Part shown: positions 1 to 8,830 of the stretch, piece after piece
How the letters are laid out: every line of letters starts with the position of its first letter
How positions within the stretch are numbered: position 1 is the stretch's first letter
Assembly: GCA_964495785.1 (NCBI GenBank)
Contig: CAZBXL010000019.1
Coordinates: 1 to 53,644, forward strand
Direction of reading: 5' to 3'
Length of the DNA: 53,644 bases
Source: RFSX01 sp964495785
GTDB taxonomy: Bacteria; Bacteroidota; Bacteroidia; Chitinophagales; Saprospiraceae
Program-made: the position numbers and the translations under genes
The notes under the pieces: model-generated
Databases searched by the model: none
Told to the model about the DNA's origin: nothing
Seen by the model: only the letters and a program-made list of their open reading frames with translations

Positions 1-64
1 AACCTTGAAAAGAAAGAATCCAAATACAATGATTGTTTCAGTTTATTCCGTTAATTTACGGAAC

Positions 65-72
65 TATTTTTG
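65..72 (+). promoter_or_regulatory. possible -7 box upstream of gldJ
   Basis: TATTTTTG matches the Bacteroidota -7 consensus TAnnTTTG exactly and lies 36 bp before the gldJ ATG. I see no well-spaced -33 TTG (the nearest, at 33-35, is 29 bp away), so the assignment is weak. Confidence 0.3.
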
Positions 73-108
73 CAGCAATATTTAAAATTATTCAAATTAT
101 CAGTTAAT

Positions 109-1623
109 ATGAACAAGGTCATCAATTTACTACTCATACTTGCCGTTGCTGTTGCATTCACTTCTTGTAAGAAGGGAGGTACCGGTGGTAGCGGAGAATT
201 AGATTCTGCTACAGGATGGGAATATGGAAATCCAGAATATGGAGGTTTCGAAAAATTAGATTACGAAGGACAAATTACAGGTCCAGGATTAGTACTCATA
301 GAAGGGGGAACATTTACAATGGGAATGGCACAACAAGATGTCACCTATGAGTGGAATAATGTACCACGTAGAGTTACAGTATCATCATTCTACATGGATG
401 AATCAGAAGTAACTAACATCAACTGGAAGTTATATGAGGACTGGACTAAAAGAACATATCAGTCTTACCCACAAGTATGGAAAGATTTACTCCCTGATAC
501 CTTAGTATGGAGGGAAGAATTAGCTTATAACGAGCCACTTATCAGAACTTATTACAGACACCCATCATATGATGATTATCCAGTAGTAGGAGTATCATGG
601 AATCAAGTACAAGAATATTGTAAATGGAGGTCTAATAGGGCCAATGAAATGATCCTTATCGAAAGAGGTATATATAATCCAAATGCTACAGAACAAATAG
701 ATAGTGAAAGTTTTGATACAGAAGCTTACTTAGCTGGTCAGTATGAAGGAAACGTTAGAAAAAATCTCGAAGATAAAGCTACAGGAGGCGAGAGATCTGT
801 GAAGTTTGAAGATGGTATATTATTACCAGATTACAGACTACCTACAGAAGCAGAGTGGGAATATGCTGCACTTGCACTACAAGGAAACCAGCCTGATACA
901 GGAGATGAAAACATTACAGATAGAAGAATCTATCCATGGAATGGTAACACAGCCAGATATCAGAAGCATAACAAAAATCAAGGTAAAATCTTAGCCAACT
1001 TTAAGAAGGGTAGAGGTGATTACATGGGTATGTCGGGTAACCTTAATGATAAAGCGTCAGGACCTGCACCTAAAGATACTTACATTCCTAATGATTTTGG
1101 TCTGTATAACATGGCAGGTAACGTCAGTGAGTGGGTTCAAGATACTTACAGACCGATGACAACATCTGACTTAAGTGATCCTGAAAACCATGATTTAAAT
1201 CCATTTAGAGGTAATGTATTTACAGAAGTTGTTCTTGATGAAGAAGGAACTCCTGTAGAGAAAGATAGCTTAGGTAGATTACGTTATGCTCAAGTAGAAG
1301 ATGATACGCTTGGATTAAGAGATAACTACAGAAAAGGTGATGTTAGAAATTATCTTGATGGTGATGATGAATTCGTGGAGTATGGATATGGACAATGGTC
1401 ATTAATCAATGATGAAGCAAAAGTTTATAAGGGTGGATCTTGGGCAGATAGACTATACTGGTTATCTCCAGGTACAAGAAGATTCTTAGATTCTAACAAG
1501 TCTTCAAGTAAATTAGGATTTAGATGTGCCATGATTAGAGTGGGAGGAGAAACTGGTAATGAAGATACTGGTGGAATCAAATTTCAAGAAAAAGGTGCTA
1601 ACGTAAAACGTAGATATAAATAA
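109..1623 (+). CDS. gldJ: GldJ-like gliding motility / T9SS lipoprotein (SUMF1 fold)
   Basis: The protein belongs to the formylglycine-generating-enzyme (SUMF1) superfamily branch that holds the gliding and type IX secretion lipoproteins GldJ and GldK. The reading frame is open from a TTG at 70, but the ATG at 109 gives a clean lipoprotein signal peptide (hydrophobic run, then FTSC, Cys at about residue 20), so I start there; 504 aa. SUMF1 signatures are seen in order: GGTFTMG, DESEVTN, YPVVGVSW, LPTEAEWEYA, YNMAGNVSEWV, KGGSWADR and a C-terminal GFRCAM. The TGWEYGNP...GGF start and the YWLSPGTRR segment look more like GldJ than GldK, as I remember them. GldJ is an outer-membrane lipoprotein facing the periplasm that stabilises GldK and is needed for T9SS function, which fits the five T9SS cargo proteins in this window. 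In flavobacteria gldJ is, from memory, next to murF; here the alginate locus lies between them. GldK is the main alternative. Confidence 0.83.
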   Translation: MNKVINLLLILAVAVAFTSCKKGGTGGSGELDSATGWEYGNPEYGGFEKLDYEGQITGPGLVLIEGGTFTMGMAQQDVTYEWNNVPRRVTVSSFYMDESEVTNINWKLYEDWTKRTYQSYPQVWKDLLPDTLVWREELAYNEPLIRTYYRHPSYDDYPVVGVSWNQVQEYCKWRSNRANEMILIERGIYNPNATEQIDSESFDTEAYLAGQYEGNVRKNLEDKATGGERSVKFEDGILLPDYRLPTEAEWEYAALALQGNQPDTGDENITDRRIYPWNGNTARYQKHNKNQGKILANFKKGRGDYMGMSGNLNDKASGPAPKDTYIPNDFGLYNMAGNVSEWVQDTYRPMTTSDLSDPENHDLNPFRGNVFTEVVLDEEGTPVEKDSLGRLRYAQVEDDTLGLRDNYRKGDVRNYLDGDDEFVEYGYGQWSLINDEAKVYKGGSWADRLYWLSPGTRRFLDSNKSSSKLGFRCAMIRVGGETGNEDTGGIKFQEKGANVKRRYK

Positions 1624-1650
1624 TATCTACAAACGATTATAAAATTTATA

Positions 1651-1685
1651 AAGCTTCTATCTGATTTCAGATAGGAGCTTTTTTT
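1651..1685 (+). terminator. Rho-independent terminator after gldJ
   Basis: A 13-bp inverted repeat starting AAGCTTCTATC and closing GATAGGAGCTT, with a 4-nt loop, runs straight into a T tract. It sits 28 bp after the gldJ stop. Confidence 0.85.
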
Positions 1686-1801
1686 ATGAATGAATACATG
1701 TATACATACTTATTCTTTTGTCTTTTAGAGATGCACTAAGGCTATAGAATTAATACAAAGAAGAATATCTAAATCCTACAAAAGCAGGACCTGTATAGCG
1801 T

Positions 1802-3736
1802 TTAGATTTTTAAAATTTTACGAATTAATTCTGATTCAACTTTCCCATTGACATTCAAGAGTTGGACTTGTAGAAGGTATGTACCTGAAGATAGATTTTC
1901 AATATCAATTGTCAATTCATTATTTGTTATTTGATAATCCTTAGAATGAACGATTTTTCCATTTACATCAACCAGTTCAGTAGCCGCTTTATAAGATGAA
2001 GATGGTAGAGCATTGATCTGTAACTTTCCGTTTGTTGGATTGGGAAACAAAAGTATATTATCTTCATCAGATTCATGAATACTCACTACTTGACCAGCAT
2101 CTTGAAAGACATCTATAAAAACTGTATCTGCATCGCTGGTAATTGTCACTAATCCTCTTCGATTTGTATTAACAGTATTAGGCTCTACAATTATATCTAC
2201 TTGAGCATCTCCTGAACCGGAAATGAGATATGACGATATCCAGTCCATATCACGGCTAAGTTCCCAATCTACATTACTGGAAATATTTATAGAACGAGTT
2301 TCACCCTCTTCGCCAATGTATAATTGTCTTGAGTTAGATGCTACATAATCTACCAATTGATCAAAAAGATAAACAGGCCCAGTATTCAATTCATTGACGT
2401 GTGGTATGACATTAACCGTAGGCGAATACTCTGAAGCTCCTATTGCTCGGTCAGGGATACTTGCTGGTCTATCCTCTCTCATGAGGTCTAAGGAGATATT
2501 GTTGTCATAATCCATCCCTTCGAATAAAGGGACTAAAGAATAACCAGCACCTGCAGCTCCAATAATGGGACTATCAGAATTGGGTTGGAAGAAGCCTTGA
2601 GGATTTTCTAAAAGTTCAGGGTCTTGAATCGTTAGTCCGCTTGTCGGTACATCAATACCTAAATTGCCAGAGAAAACATTATTAAACCATGTCTCACTGC
2701 CAGTATCTTGATCAAATAATTGTTCTTTAGGTTGGGTAAAAATATTGTTGTACACAAATACTTCTGAGGGTGGGTTATTACCACTTCCACCTAATATTAT
2801 TTCTTCTGAATTAACTACTGTGTTATGATAGATATGAATCTGAGAAAGTGGATCAGAAGGATCGTTTTGTAAGAAAATAGATCTTCTATTGAGCCCATCA
2901 AAGTAATTATTAAAAATGTAATGATCAGAGCCTTCTCTTACTCTTATCCCTCCCATATTATCAAGAAAAAAGTTACCATAGACAATGCCTTCATCACCAT
3001 GTCTTAGCACAAGCTCTGCGACAGGATTATCTTCAAAAGTATTATACCGATATACGTTTTGTCTTGACTTATGAGAGATAATCTCGCCATCCCCATTACA
3101 CTGAGTAAAGTAACAATATTCCACAAGAGTACGACTGTCTAAATCTCCCTGAGAACTGACTCCGATTCTTATCGGCTCTATGCCTTGGTCATTGCCTATG
3201 CCATCAAAATTTTTGAAAGAGCAATATTGAATTTTATGATAACCTGGCTCGTCATCTACGAGTATTGAAAGTATGTTCTGATCATCTAAGTTGAGACGAT
3301 TTTCAAAATTGCAATAGCTGATCGTTGTTCTTCTTGATTCCTCGTATGCTCTTAGATATTTAAAGCATGTGTAATTTTGGATATTGATATGAGTAACCAA
3401 TATATCGCTACCATAGATTCTGATAACATCCAGATTGCCGATAGCGCCTCCGACATATTGGAAGCCAGCAAAAGTTACATTATTAGAATTGATGACTGCC
3501 CTTGAGGCCCCCTTGAATAAAACCGTACCGTAAGGTTCTGCAGTTATTATTATTCCATCTGTATTGATATCCATGCGGGTATCAGAATATATTCCTGAAG
3601 CCCATACAATGGTGTCTCCAAAAGTGGCTTGCTGCTGGGCAGAATTAAAATCTGATTGAGATGCTACGTCAAAACGTGACTGAGCATTTAAGCTGATGGA
3701 GATGAGTACAAACTGGAGTAGAAAAAGAGTTCTCAT
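1802..3736 (-). CDS. PL6 alginate lyase with BACON domain and T9SS sorting domain
   Basis: This is a secreted polysaccharide lyase of family 6 (right-handed beta-helix, chondroitinase-B-like), which cleaves alginate by beta-elimination. Residues 1-19 form a signal peptide ending in LNAQ. The beta-helix covers about residues 22-450. The two catalytic residues of the family are visible with normal spacing: Lys223 in EIISHKS, followed by RYNTF, and Arg245 in LVLRHG. After the helix, about residues 475-555 (SSNVDWELS, GLVTITSDA, VFQDAG) look like a BACON domain, a small Ig-like fold often tied to carbohydrate binding. The last 80 residues (LLFPNPTNG ... SSGTYLLQV ... KILKI) form a type A T9SS C-terminal domain, so it is exported to the cell surface or medium. 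It follows the PL7 gene on the same strand at a distance of 144 bp. Whether it prefers poly-G, poly-MG or is an exo-enzyme cannot be read from sequence. Confidence 0.9.
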   Translation of the reverse strand: MRTLFLLQFVLISISLNAQSRFDVASQSDFNSAQQQATFGDTIVWASGIYSDTRMDINTDGIIITAEPYGTVLFKGASRAVINSNNVTFAGFQYVGGAIGNLDVIRIYGSDILVTHINIQNYTCFKYLRAYEESRRTTISYCNFENRLNLDDQNILSILVDDEPGYHKIQYCSFKNFDGIGNDQGIEPIRIGVSSQGDLDSRTLVEYCYFTQCNGDGEIISHKSRQNVYRYNTFEDNPVAELVLRHGDEGIVYGNFFLDNMGGIRVREGSDHYIFNNYFDGLNRRSIFLQNDPSDPLSQIHIYHNTVVNSEEIILGGSGNNPPSEVFVYNNIFTQPKEQLFDQDTGSETWFNNVFSGNLGIDVPTSGLTIQDPELLENPQGFFQPNSDSPIIGAAGAGYSLVPLFEGMDYDNNISLDLMREDRPASIPDRAIGASEYSPTVNVIPHVNELNTGPVYLFDQLVDYVASNSRQLYIGEEGETRSINISSNVDWELSRDMDWISSYLISGSGDAQVDIIVEPNTVNTNRRGLVTITSDADTVFIDVFQDAGQVVSIHESDEDNILLFPNPTNGKLQINALPSSSYKAATELVDVNGKIVHSKDYQITNNELTIDIENLSSGTYLLQVQLLNVNGKVESELIRKILKI

Positions 3737-3880
3737 AAAAAGAAAGTTAAAAAGAAGAAAGAATGATAGTATGAATTATAAATAGGTATAATTCTACAAT
3801 ATACCTATTCATAATTCATTATTCTTAAATCTAATCTAACTTCTAATTACAGTCTTCCTTAAGAAATACTAAGGCGATAT

Positions 3881-6694
3881 TCAGATCTTAATCAGCTTAG
3901 TTACGTATGGTTTATTATTACCTTCGAATCTTACAAAGTAGATCCCTGATCTAAGTTCACTAATGTCTAATGTTCTTAGATTGAAATTATTTCTTTGGAT
4001 AACTTTCCTTCCTGATTGATCATATACGGATAGTGAGTTGTAGTCTTCAGCACCTTGTATTGTAACAATGGAGTTAGCGGGATTAGGACTTAGTTTGATA
4101 AGATCTTGTAACTCATCAGATACATCCAATAAAGGATCCCTCTCACCATCACCGAATACTCTTAATTCAGTAAGACTCGTCCATGGTCCTGTATAGACGT
4201 CAGCACCTGATACCGTAATCCTTACGAACCTTGCAACAACACTATCTACGACATTAATTATAGGAGTGATGGGAGTACCTGGAGAAGAATTATTTGATCT
4301 ATCTACAATTGTTGTATAAGGTCCATTTTCCTCAAGAGCACCCTCTATAATGAATTGATAGGCTCTGTTCTCGTAGCAAGTTACTTCTGTCCTTGTGATT
4401 GTAATATTACCATGTAAATCGACAGTGGCAGATTCTGGAAAGCCATTAACTGACCATCGTGTATTGGTATTATCATCCACAAGATTAGAAACAACATTTC
4501 CTCCATCAGCAACTCCAGTACCTACAATCGGCTGAAACAATGCCCAGTTAAATTCAGTAGATGGAGATAGTATATTGACCACAGCTGAATCTGTGAATCC
4601 ACCATCTTCAGTAGTTACTGCTATGATTACTGTACCTTCTGAGATAGATGTTAACATACCATTCTCATCGACGGTAGCTATACTTGGATCATCAGACTCA
4701 AAAGTGAAGTTTTGATTTGTCGCATTTGCAGGTAATACGACAGCTGCTAGTCGTGCAGTACCTCCTACAGCAATATCATCAATATCAACCAGTTCGACTC
4801 CTGTGACATCTACTTGAACACTAACTGTAATCCTTTTGCTTAGGGTAGTTCTTGATCCACCTTCGTTATCGGTAGCTTTGGCCGTCAGGGTATATTCTCC
4901 CTCAGCGGCTCCTGTCCATGTGTAAGAATATGGCGCAGAGTCATCTTCACCTAACTTATTGCTACCTTCAAAAAACTCTACTTTTGTTATTGTTCCATCA
5001 GAATCTTCTGCTTCTACGTCGATAGTAATATCTTCTCCTGGTTCAAAATTAGTGTTGTTAGAAGGAGAAGTAATACTGACTGATGGAAATCTATTTTGTT
5101 GAGTACCATCTTCTTCAAATAGCTCATCAAAATGAGCTGTAGCTTCACCATCATCTTGCAGATATACTCCTGCTTTCCAATAGCTTGGGTAAGTCCAGAA
5201 TGATACATCCATATTTACTTTTTCTTCTCCTTGAAAGTCAATAATCATTCGACCATCTACTAATCTAATGTCACAATTAAAATATCCACCTGGATCTTCT
5301 CCTAATTCAATATGTGTGGTGGCTACTCCTCCATCGTCTGTCTTGACTGCTGCCCATATATGATTGAATGGAGCTTTAGCTGTATGCTTATATATTCTGA
5401 GTAATGGTTTATTTGGTCCTGGGCCGGCATTCGCATCATCATGTATTTGCATCACAGTGACTTGATCACATGTCTGTTCTACGATGTCAATTCTTCCGTG
5501 GAGCGATCTGTCAGCTTGTGTAAGGTCCCAGTTTGTTTCGTTACGAAGTTCAGTTCGTTGGCTGTCACCTGATTGATGAAATAAGACTTTATCGCCGTCT
5601 ACTACGTAAAAATATTCAGGATGAGTGTAGCTACTATTTAGTCTATCAATGCTTGCAAGGGTAGAACTCGTAGGCGCTTGAAGTTTACATTCTTGTAGAA
5701 AAGGTTTAAATCTTGGTATATCAGAGGGCGCAAGATATTCAGTCGGTTGTGTAGGCTCAAAGTGTACGACATCCAAAGCAAAGAATGACACTTCAGCATA
5801 TTCGTCTGGATCTCCCGCATTATTTTGATTATAATTTCCTGCTTTGAAATACATCCAATCATCAGCAAAGCCACTATTTGTCATATCTACTTCTTGTACG
5901 ACATCAGGCTTTCCTTCTCTCATTATTGTCACAGTCAGTGTGTTTCCGATAGCCTTAATTTCGTAGCTGAATTTCTCACCTAATGCGACACCATCTTCTG
6001 GATCTGGTATATTATCACTTCGACTACCTATCATATCATACCACTGCTCAGGTCCAGTTGTTGGCTCATGAGCGAAGTAGATAGAACCTTTTGTATTATT
6101 AGGTAACTTACGATAGTATATTCTACATGGCTCGTCGTCTGATGCATGGATCTGACCTACAATCGTACGTCCCACTTTTCGGAATTCATCAGAAGTTAAA
6201 GATACATGGTCTACAGCAACGGTGGCTGTCATGACTCCATCAACGCCTCCAGCAGCCTCTTGATTATCCATAGTAGAGGATGAGAATACCCAATTGTTTT
6301 TATTGATCCCTCGCGTAGGTATACTAAAGTTGTCACGACGTATCATCTCTCTCAGTTCATTTCTCGGATACGTGCTGCCTCCTGTTGCGCCATCGTTAGG
6401 ACACCAGAATACCATAGCACCCGTAACTGGGTCTGTATAGAATTCTCCTTCTATCTCGTAGCCATTTGTCAATTGATCCTGATCTCTTTCTTGTTGATTA
6501 GGACGGGTAATTTTCCAATATGATAAGTCAAAGTTTTCTCCTGGTGTTACATTCGGATCTAATGTCTGTGCAGTAGCAGGATTATCACATATATTCAATA
6601 CTAATAAGATAAATATCCAACGACAATGAAATATCATAGATGAATACTTTATCTGTTTTAAGCCGAGTAAGAAATTACTAATTGCAACTTTCAT
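3881..6694 (-). CDS. two-headed PL7 alginate lyase with Ig, Big2-like, discoidin-like and T9SS domains
   Basis: About 937 aa from the ATG at 6694. The frame stays open to a TTG at 6733, and the ATG at 6637 would give a more compact signal peptide ending in ATAQ. Two PL7 (alginate lyase 2) jelly-roll domains stand in tandem. Domain 1, residues about 53-312, has RNELR (111-115), QIH (181-183) and YFKAGNYNQ (282-290). Domain 2, about 334-526, has RTELR (380-384), QIH (416-418) and YWKAGVYLQ (505-513). These are the three catalytic PL7 motifs, so both heads look active. Then come an Ig-like module with ITSPSNNT (about 538-630), a Big2-like module (about 634-715), a discoidin/F5-8C-like module (about 725-865), possibly a glycan-binding CBM32-type domain, and a T9SS sorting domain (LSPNPANS to the C-terminal KLIKI). 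The two heads are clearly different in sequence, so they may have different uronate preferences. A palindromic operator candidate lies 136 bp upstream. Confidence 0.92.
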   Translation of the reverse strand: MKVAISNFLLGLKQIKYSSMIFHCRWIFILLVLNICDNPATAQTLDPNVTPGENFDLSYWKITRPNQQERDQDQLTNGYEIEGEFYTDPVTGAMVFWCPNDGATGGSTYPRNELREMIRRDNFSIPTRGINKNNWVFSSSTMDNQEAAGGVDGVMTATVAVDHVSLTSDEFRKVGRTIVGQIHASDDEPCRIYYRKLPNNTKGSIYFAHEPTTGPEQWYDMIGSRSDNIPDPEDGVALGEKFSYEIKAIGNTLTVTIMREGKPDVVQEVDMTNSGFADDWMYFKAGNYNQNNAGDPDEYAEVSFFALDVVHFEPTQPTEYLAPSDIPRFKPFLQECKLQAPTSSTLASIDRLNSSYTHPEYFYVVDGDKVLFHQSGDSQRTELRNETNWDLTQADRSLHGRIDIVEQTCDQVTVMQIHDDANAGPGPNKPLLRIYKHTAKAPFNHIWAAVKTDDGGVATTHIELGEDPGGYFNCDIRLVDGRMIIDFQGEEKVNMDVSFWTYPSYWKAGVYLQDDGEATAHFDELFEEDGTQQNRFPSVSITSPSNNTNFEPGEDITIDVEAEDSDGTITKVEFFEGSNKLGEDDSAPYSYTWTGAAEGEYTLTAKATDNEGGSRTTLSKRITVSVQVDVTGVELVDIDDIAVGGTARLAAVVLPANATNQNFTFESDDPSIATVDENGMLTSISEGTVIIAVTTEDGGFTDSAVVNILSPSTEFNWALFQPIVGTGVADGGNVVSNLVDDNTNTRWSVNGFPESATVDLHGNITITRTEVTCYENRAYQFIIEGALEENGPYTTIVDRSNNSSPGTPITPIINVVDSVVARFVRITVSGADVYTGPWTSLTELRVFGDGERDPLLDVSDELQDLIKLSPNPANSIVTIQGAEDYNSLSVYDQSGRKVIQRNNFNLRTLDISELRSGIYFVRFEGNNKPYVTKLIKI

Positions 6695-6733
6695 AATTGG
6701 AATTTTTGTAGTAGAATTCAATAAAATTACCAA

Positions 6734-7210
6734 AACTTAGAACCATAAGAACATCATATCTAATATCAAATAATTCTTAAAAAATTGAACATCTAAACGC
6801 ATGTCAAAGCTTTGGATTTGGTTTTTTAAAATTGGTTAACCAATCTCTGCTAAGATATAAATTTAATAAGGTTCATGTCAGAGTAAAACCAAAAAATCAG
6901 ATGTTTTATATGACATTCTATAGGAAAACGATCTGTAATTAATTAATGTTCTTGAGAAGTCACCTCTTATAATGAGTATGCTCTAATATGTCTTAAGCCT
7001 CCTGTTTTTGAGAATTAGATTTTCAGCTTATGGATAACCGATAATAATTGTCTGAAATGCTGATTTTGGTATAATGCTATATGTATATTTAAAGCCGTAG
7101 GTATTCATAATCGGGGATTTTAAACAGCTATCAATATTACTATGAGCTTATGTAATATGGGATAGAGAAAGTAGGTTCAAGTTCTTTTTGATAACATGAT
7201 TATAAGCATA
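6734..7210. other. long intergenic region between PL7 and susD
   Basis: This AT-rich stretch has no convincing reading frame. Apart from the palindrome at 6830-6845 I see no repeat, RNA gene or clear promoter. Its length suggests that the PL7 and PL6 genes are transcribed separately from susCD. Confidence 0.6.
6830..6845. promoter_or_regulatory. operator candidate A (TTGGT-N2-ACCAA) upstream of PL7
   Basis: A perfect 14-bp palindrome, ATTGGTTAACCAAT, spans 6831-6844. It lies 136 bp upstream of the PL7 start codon. The same half-sites recur at 12032 and 15842, each in front of another gene of the alginate locus. The layout resembles the ATTGGTNNACCAAT-like sites known for FadR-subfamily GntR regulators such as UxuR/ExuR. 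The link to a GntR protein is inference, and no such gene lies in the window. Confidence 0.6.
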
Positions 7211-7242
7211 AAAAAAGTCCTCAATCTTATGATCGAGGACTT
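7211..7242 (-). terminator. Rho-independent terminator after susD
   Basis: Read on the minus strand, the arms AAGTCCTCGATC and GATTGAGGACTT form a 12-bp stem with one G-T wobble, followed by a T run. It lies 26 bp after the susD stop and closes the susCD transcript. Confidence 0.85.
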
Positions 7243-7267
7243 GTAATAATTTATAATTTTATTCTAA

Positions 7268-8809
7268 TTAATAACCAGGGTTCTGAGTTAAATTAGGATT
7301 GTTAGCTATTTCAATAGGAGGTATTGGTAGTAAGTAGTCTCTTGATGGATCAAAGTTTGATGTACCTAAGAATTCAGTTTCAAATCCATTAGGACCAAAA
7401 ACTTCATCTCCCATTCTTCTTCTCACGATATCATACCATCTCTTTTGTTCGAATGCTAATTCCAACCTTCTTTCCTCTAATACATCGGCAACTGTTGCTC
7501 CTGAAATATCTGCTGGAACAGCACTACCATTTCCATTTCTTGCTCTTGCTCTAATCATATTAATATAACCATCTGCTTCTCCAGTACGTCCTATCTCTAC
7601 TGCGGCTTCAGCTGCAATGAGTAGTACTTCAGCATATCTCATCAATTGATAATTAGATTCTGAATCTCTTCCACTCGTATTCGCTTGTGGTAAATCACCA
7701 GCCATAGCTGTATACTTTGAGATATGTGGACGAGCTGCATTTCTTCCATCAACGTTAGAGAATTCCGTAAATGGTATTACAGTTCCCATATTATCGATTA
7801 CAGCTTCATCATCGAAGTTTACCTCTTTTCTGTAGTCTCCATCGTCCCATGTATCGAAAACTGCTTGAGCTGGAACCATCACTGACCATCCTCCTGATGC
7901 ATAGTAAGTTTGCTGACCGAAGAAACCAGTAAACGCCGCTAAATAATCTCTGGACTCATCATTGATATTAGTAGCAACGAAATCGATAACAAAGATTGGC
8001 TCTTTAGAATTATTCGTATTGACTGCATGGAAAATATCTCTATAGTCTGGCTCAAGTGCCAAGTCATAAGTTCCTGCGTTATTAATGATGTCTGTAGCTT
8101 CATCATAAGCAGCTTGATAATTCTCTCTTGTAAGGTGTACGCTGGCAAGATATGCACTTGCTGCTGCTTTACCAGGTAGGGCTCTATTAGACCTTGAATC
8201 TGGTAACCAAATTTTAGCAAATTCTAAATCCTCGATGATGTTTGCATAGACACTTTCAACATCTAATCTCGTAGCCTCTGTTGCGTCAATAGTTAAGGTA
8301 TTCTCATCTAAATATGGAATATCTCCAAATAGCCTTACGGCGTGGTAGTAAGCAAAAGCTCTTATAAATCGAGCTCTAGCTTCTAATTCCTCTTTTACTC
8401 CAGCATCTTGATCTTCTAATACCGCTAGTTCTCTTAATGTTTCATTTGCACCTCTAACTATTTGATAAAGTCGAGGCCAGAAACTTCTTTCTGGATTTGA
8501 TTGATTTAATATAAGTGGATTCGTCGCAGAAAGAGTGAACTGATCGTGTTCGATTCTTTCCGCATTCGTACCAGGGTTTCCTATGTCAACCATATCTGAA
8601 CGTAACATCAACGTTAATCCTAATCCTCTGGAGTGCATAGCTCTTGCGTCGAGGTGTCCGTATGCACCTGCGATAGTAGTCTCAACTGATTCTAAATTGA
8701 CAGATCTTTCATTTGGCTCTAACTGACTTCTTGCATCTTCCTCTAAATCTGAACATCCTATCAGTGCTAAAGCAAATACTGTCGCAAAAAAGTATTTGTA
8801 CATTTTCAT
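7268..8809 (-). CDS. susD: SusD/RagB-family glycan-binding lipoprotein
   Basis: This 513-aa protein is a SusD-family outer-membrane lipoprotein, the lid and glycan receptor of a SusC transporter; from its locus the ligand is probably alginate oligosaccharide. It starts with a short lipoprotein signal peptide (LIGC, Cys19), followed by the acidic SDLEEDA, which resembles the surface-export signal of Bacteroidota lipoproteins. The N-terminal helical region with FWPRLYQIVRGANETL and RFIRAFAYYH is typical of SusD_N/RagB. The C-terminal part has the expected YAEVLLIAAEA, YINMIRARA and ERRLELAFEQKRWYDIVRR segments, and it ends with the usual LLPIPP...NPNLTQNPGY. It begins 21 bp after susC on the same strand, so the two form one operon. 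An ATG two codons downstream (8803) is an alternative start. Confidence 0.95.
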   Translation of the reverse strand: MKMYKYFFATVFALALIGCSDLEEDARSQLEPNERSVNLESVETTIAGAYGHLDARAMHSRGLGLTLMLRSDMVDIGNPGTNAERIEHDQFTLSATNPLILNQSNPERSFWPRLYQIVRGANETLRELAVLEDQDAGVKEELEARARFIRAFAYYHAVRLFGDIPYLDENTLTIDATEATRLDVESVYANIIEDLEFAKIWLPDSRSNRALPGKAAASAYLASVHLTRENYQAAYDEATDIINNAGTYDLALEPDYRDIFHAVNTNNSKEPIFVIDFVATNINDESRDYLAAFTGFFGQQTYYASGGWSVMVPAQAVFDTWDDGDYRKEVNFDDEAVIDNMGTVIPFTEFSNVDGRNAARPHISKYTAMAGDLPQANTSGRDSESNYQLMRYAEVLLIAAEAAVEIGRTGEADGYINMIRARARNGNGSAVPADISGATVADVLEERRLELAFEQKRWYDIVRRRMGDEVFGPNGFETEFLGTSNFDPSRDYLLPIPPIEIANNPNLTQNPGY

Positions 8810-8830
8810 TATAATAGTTTTATATAGTAT

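Noticed and set aside
1767..1808. Weak hairpin (ATCTAAA / TTTAGAT) after the first PL6 gene as a terminator
   Set aside because: The outer arms are only 7 bp, the loop is long and it overlaps the stop codon; no T run of useful length follows.
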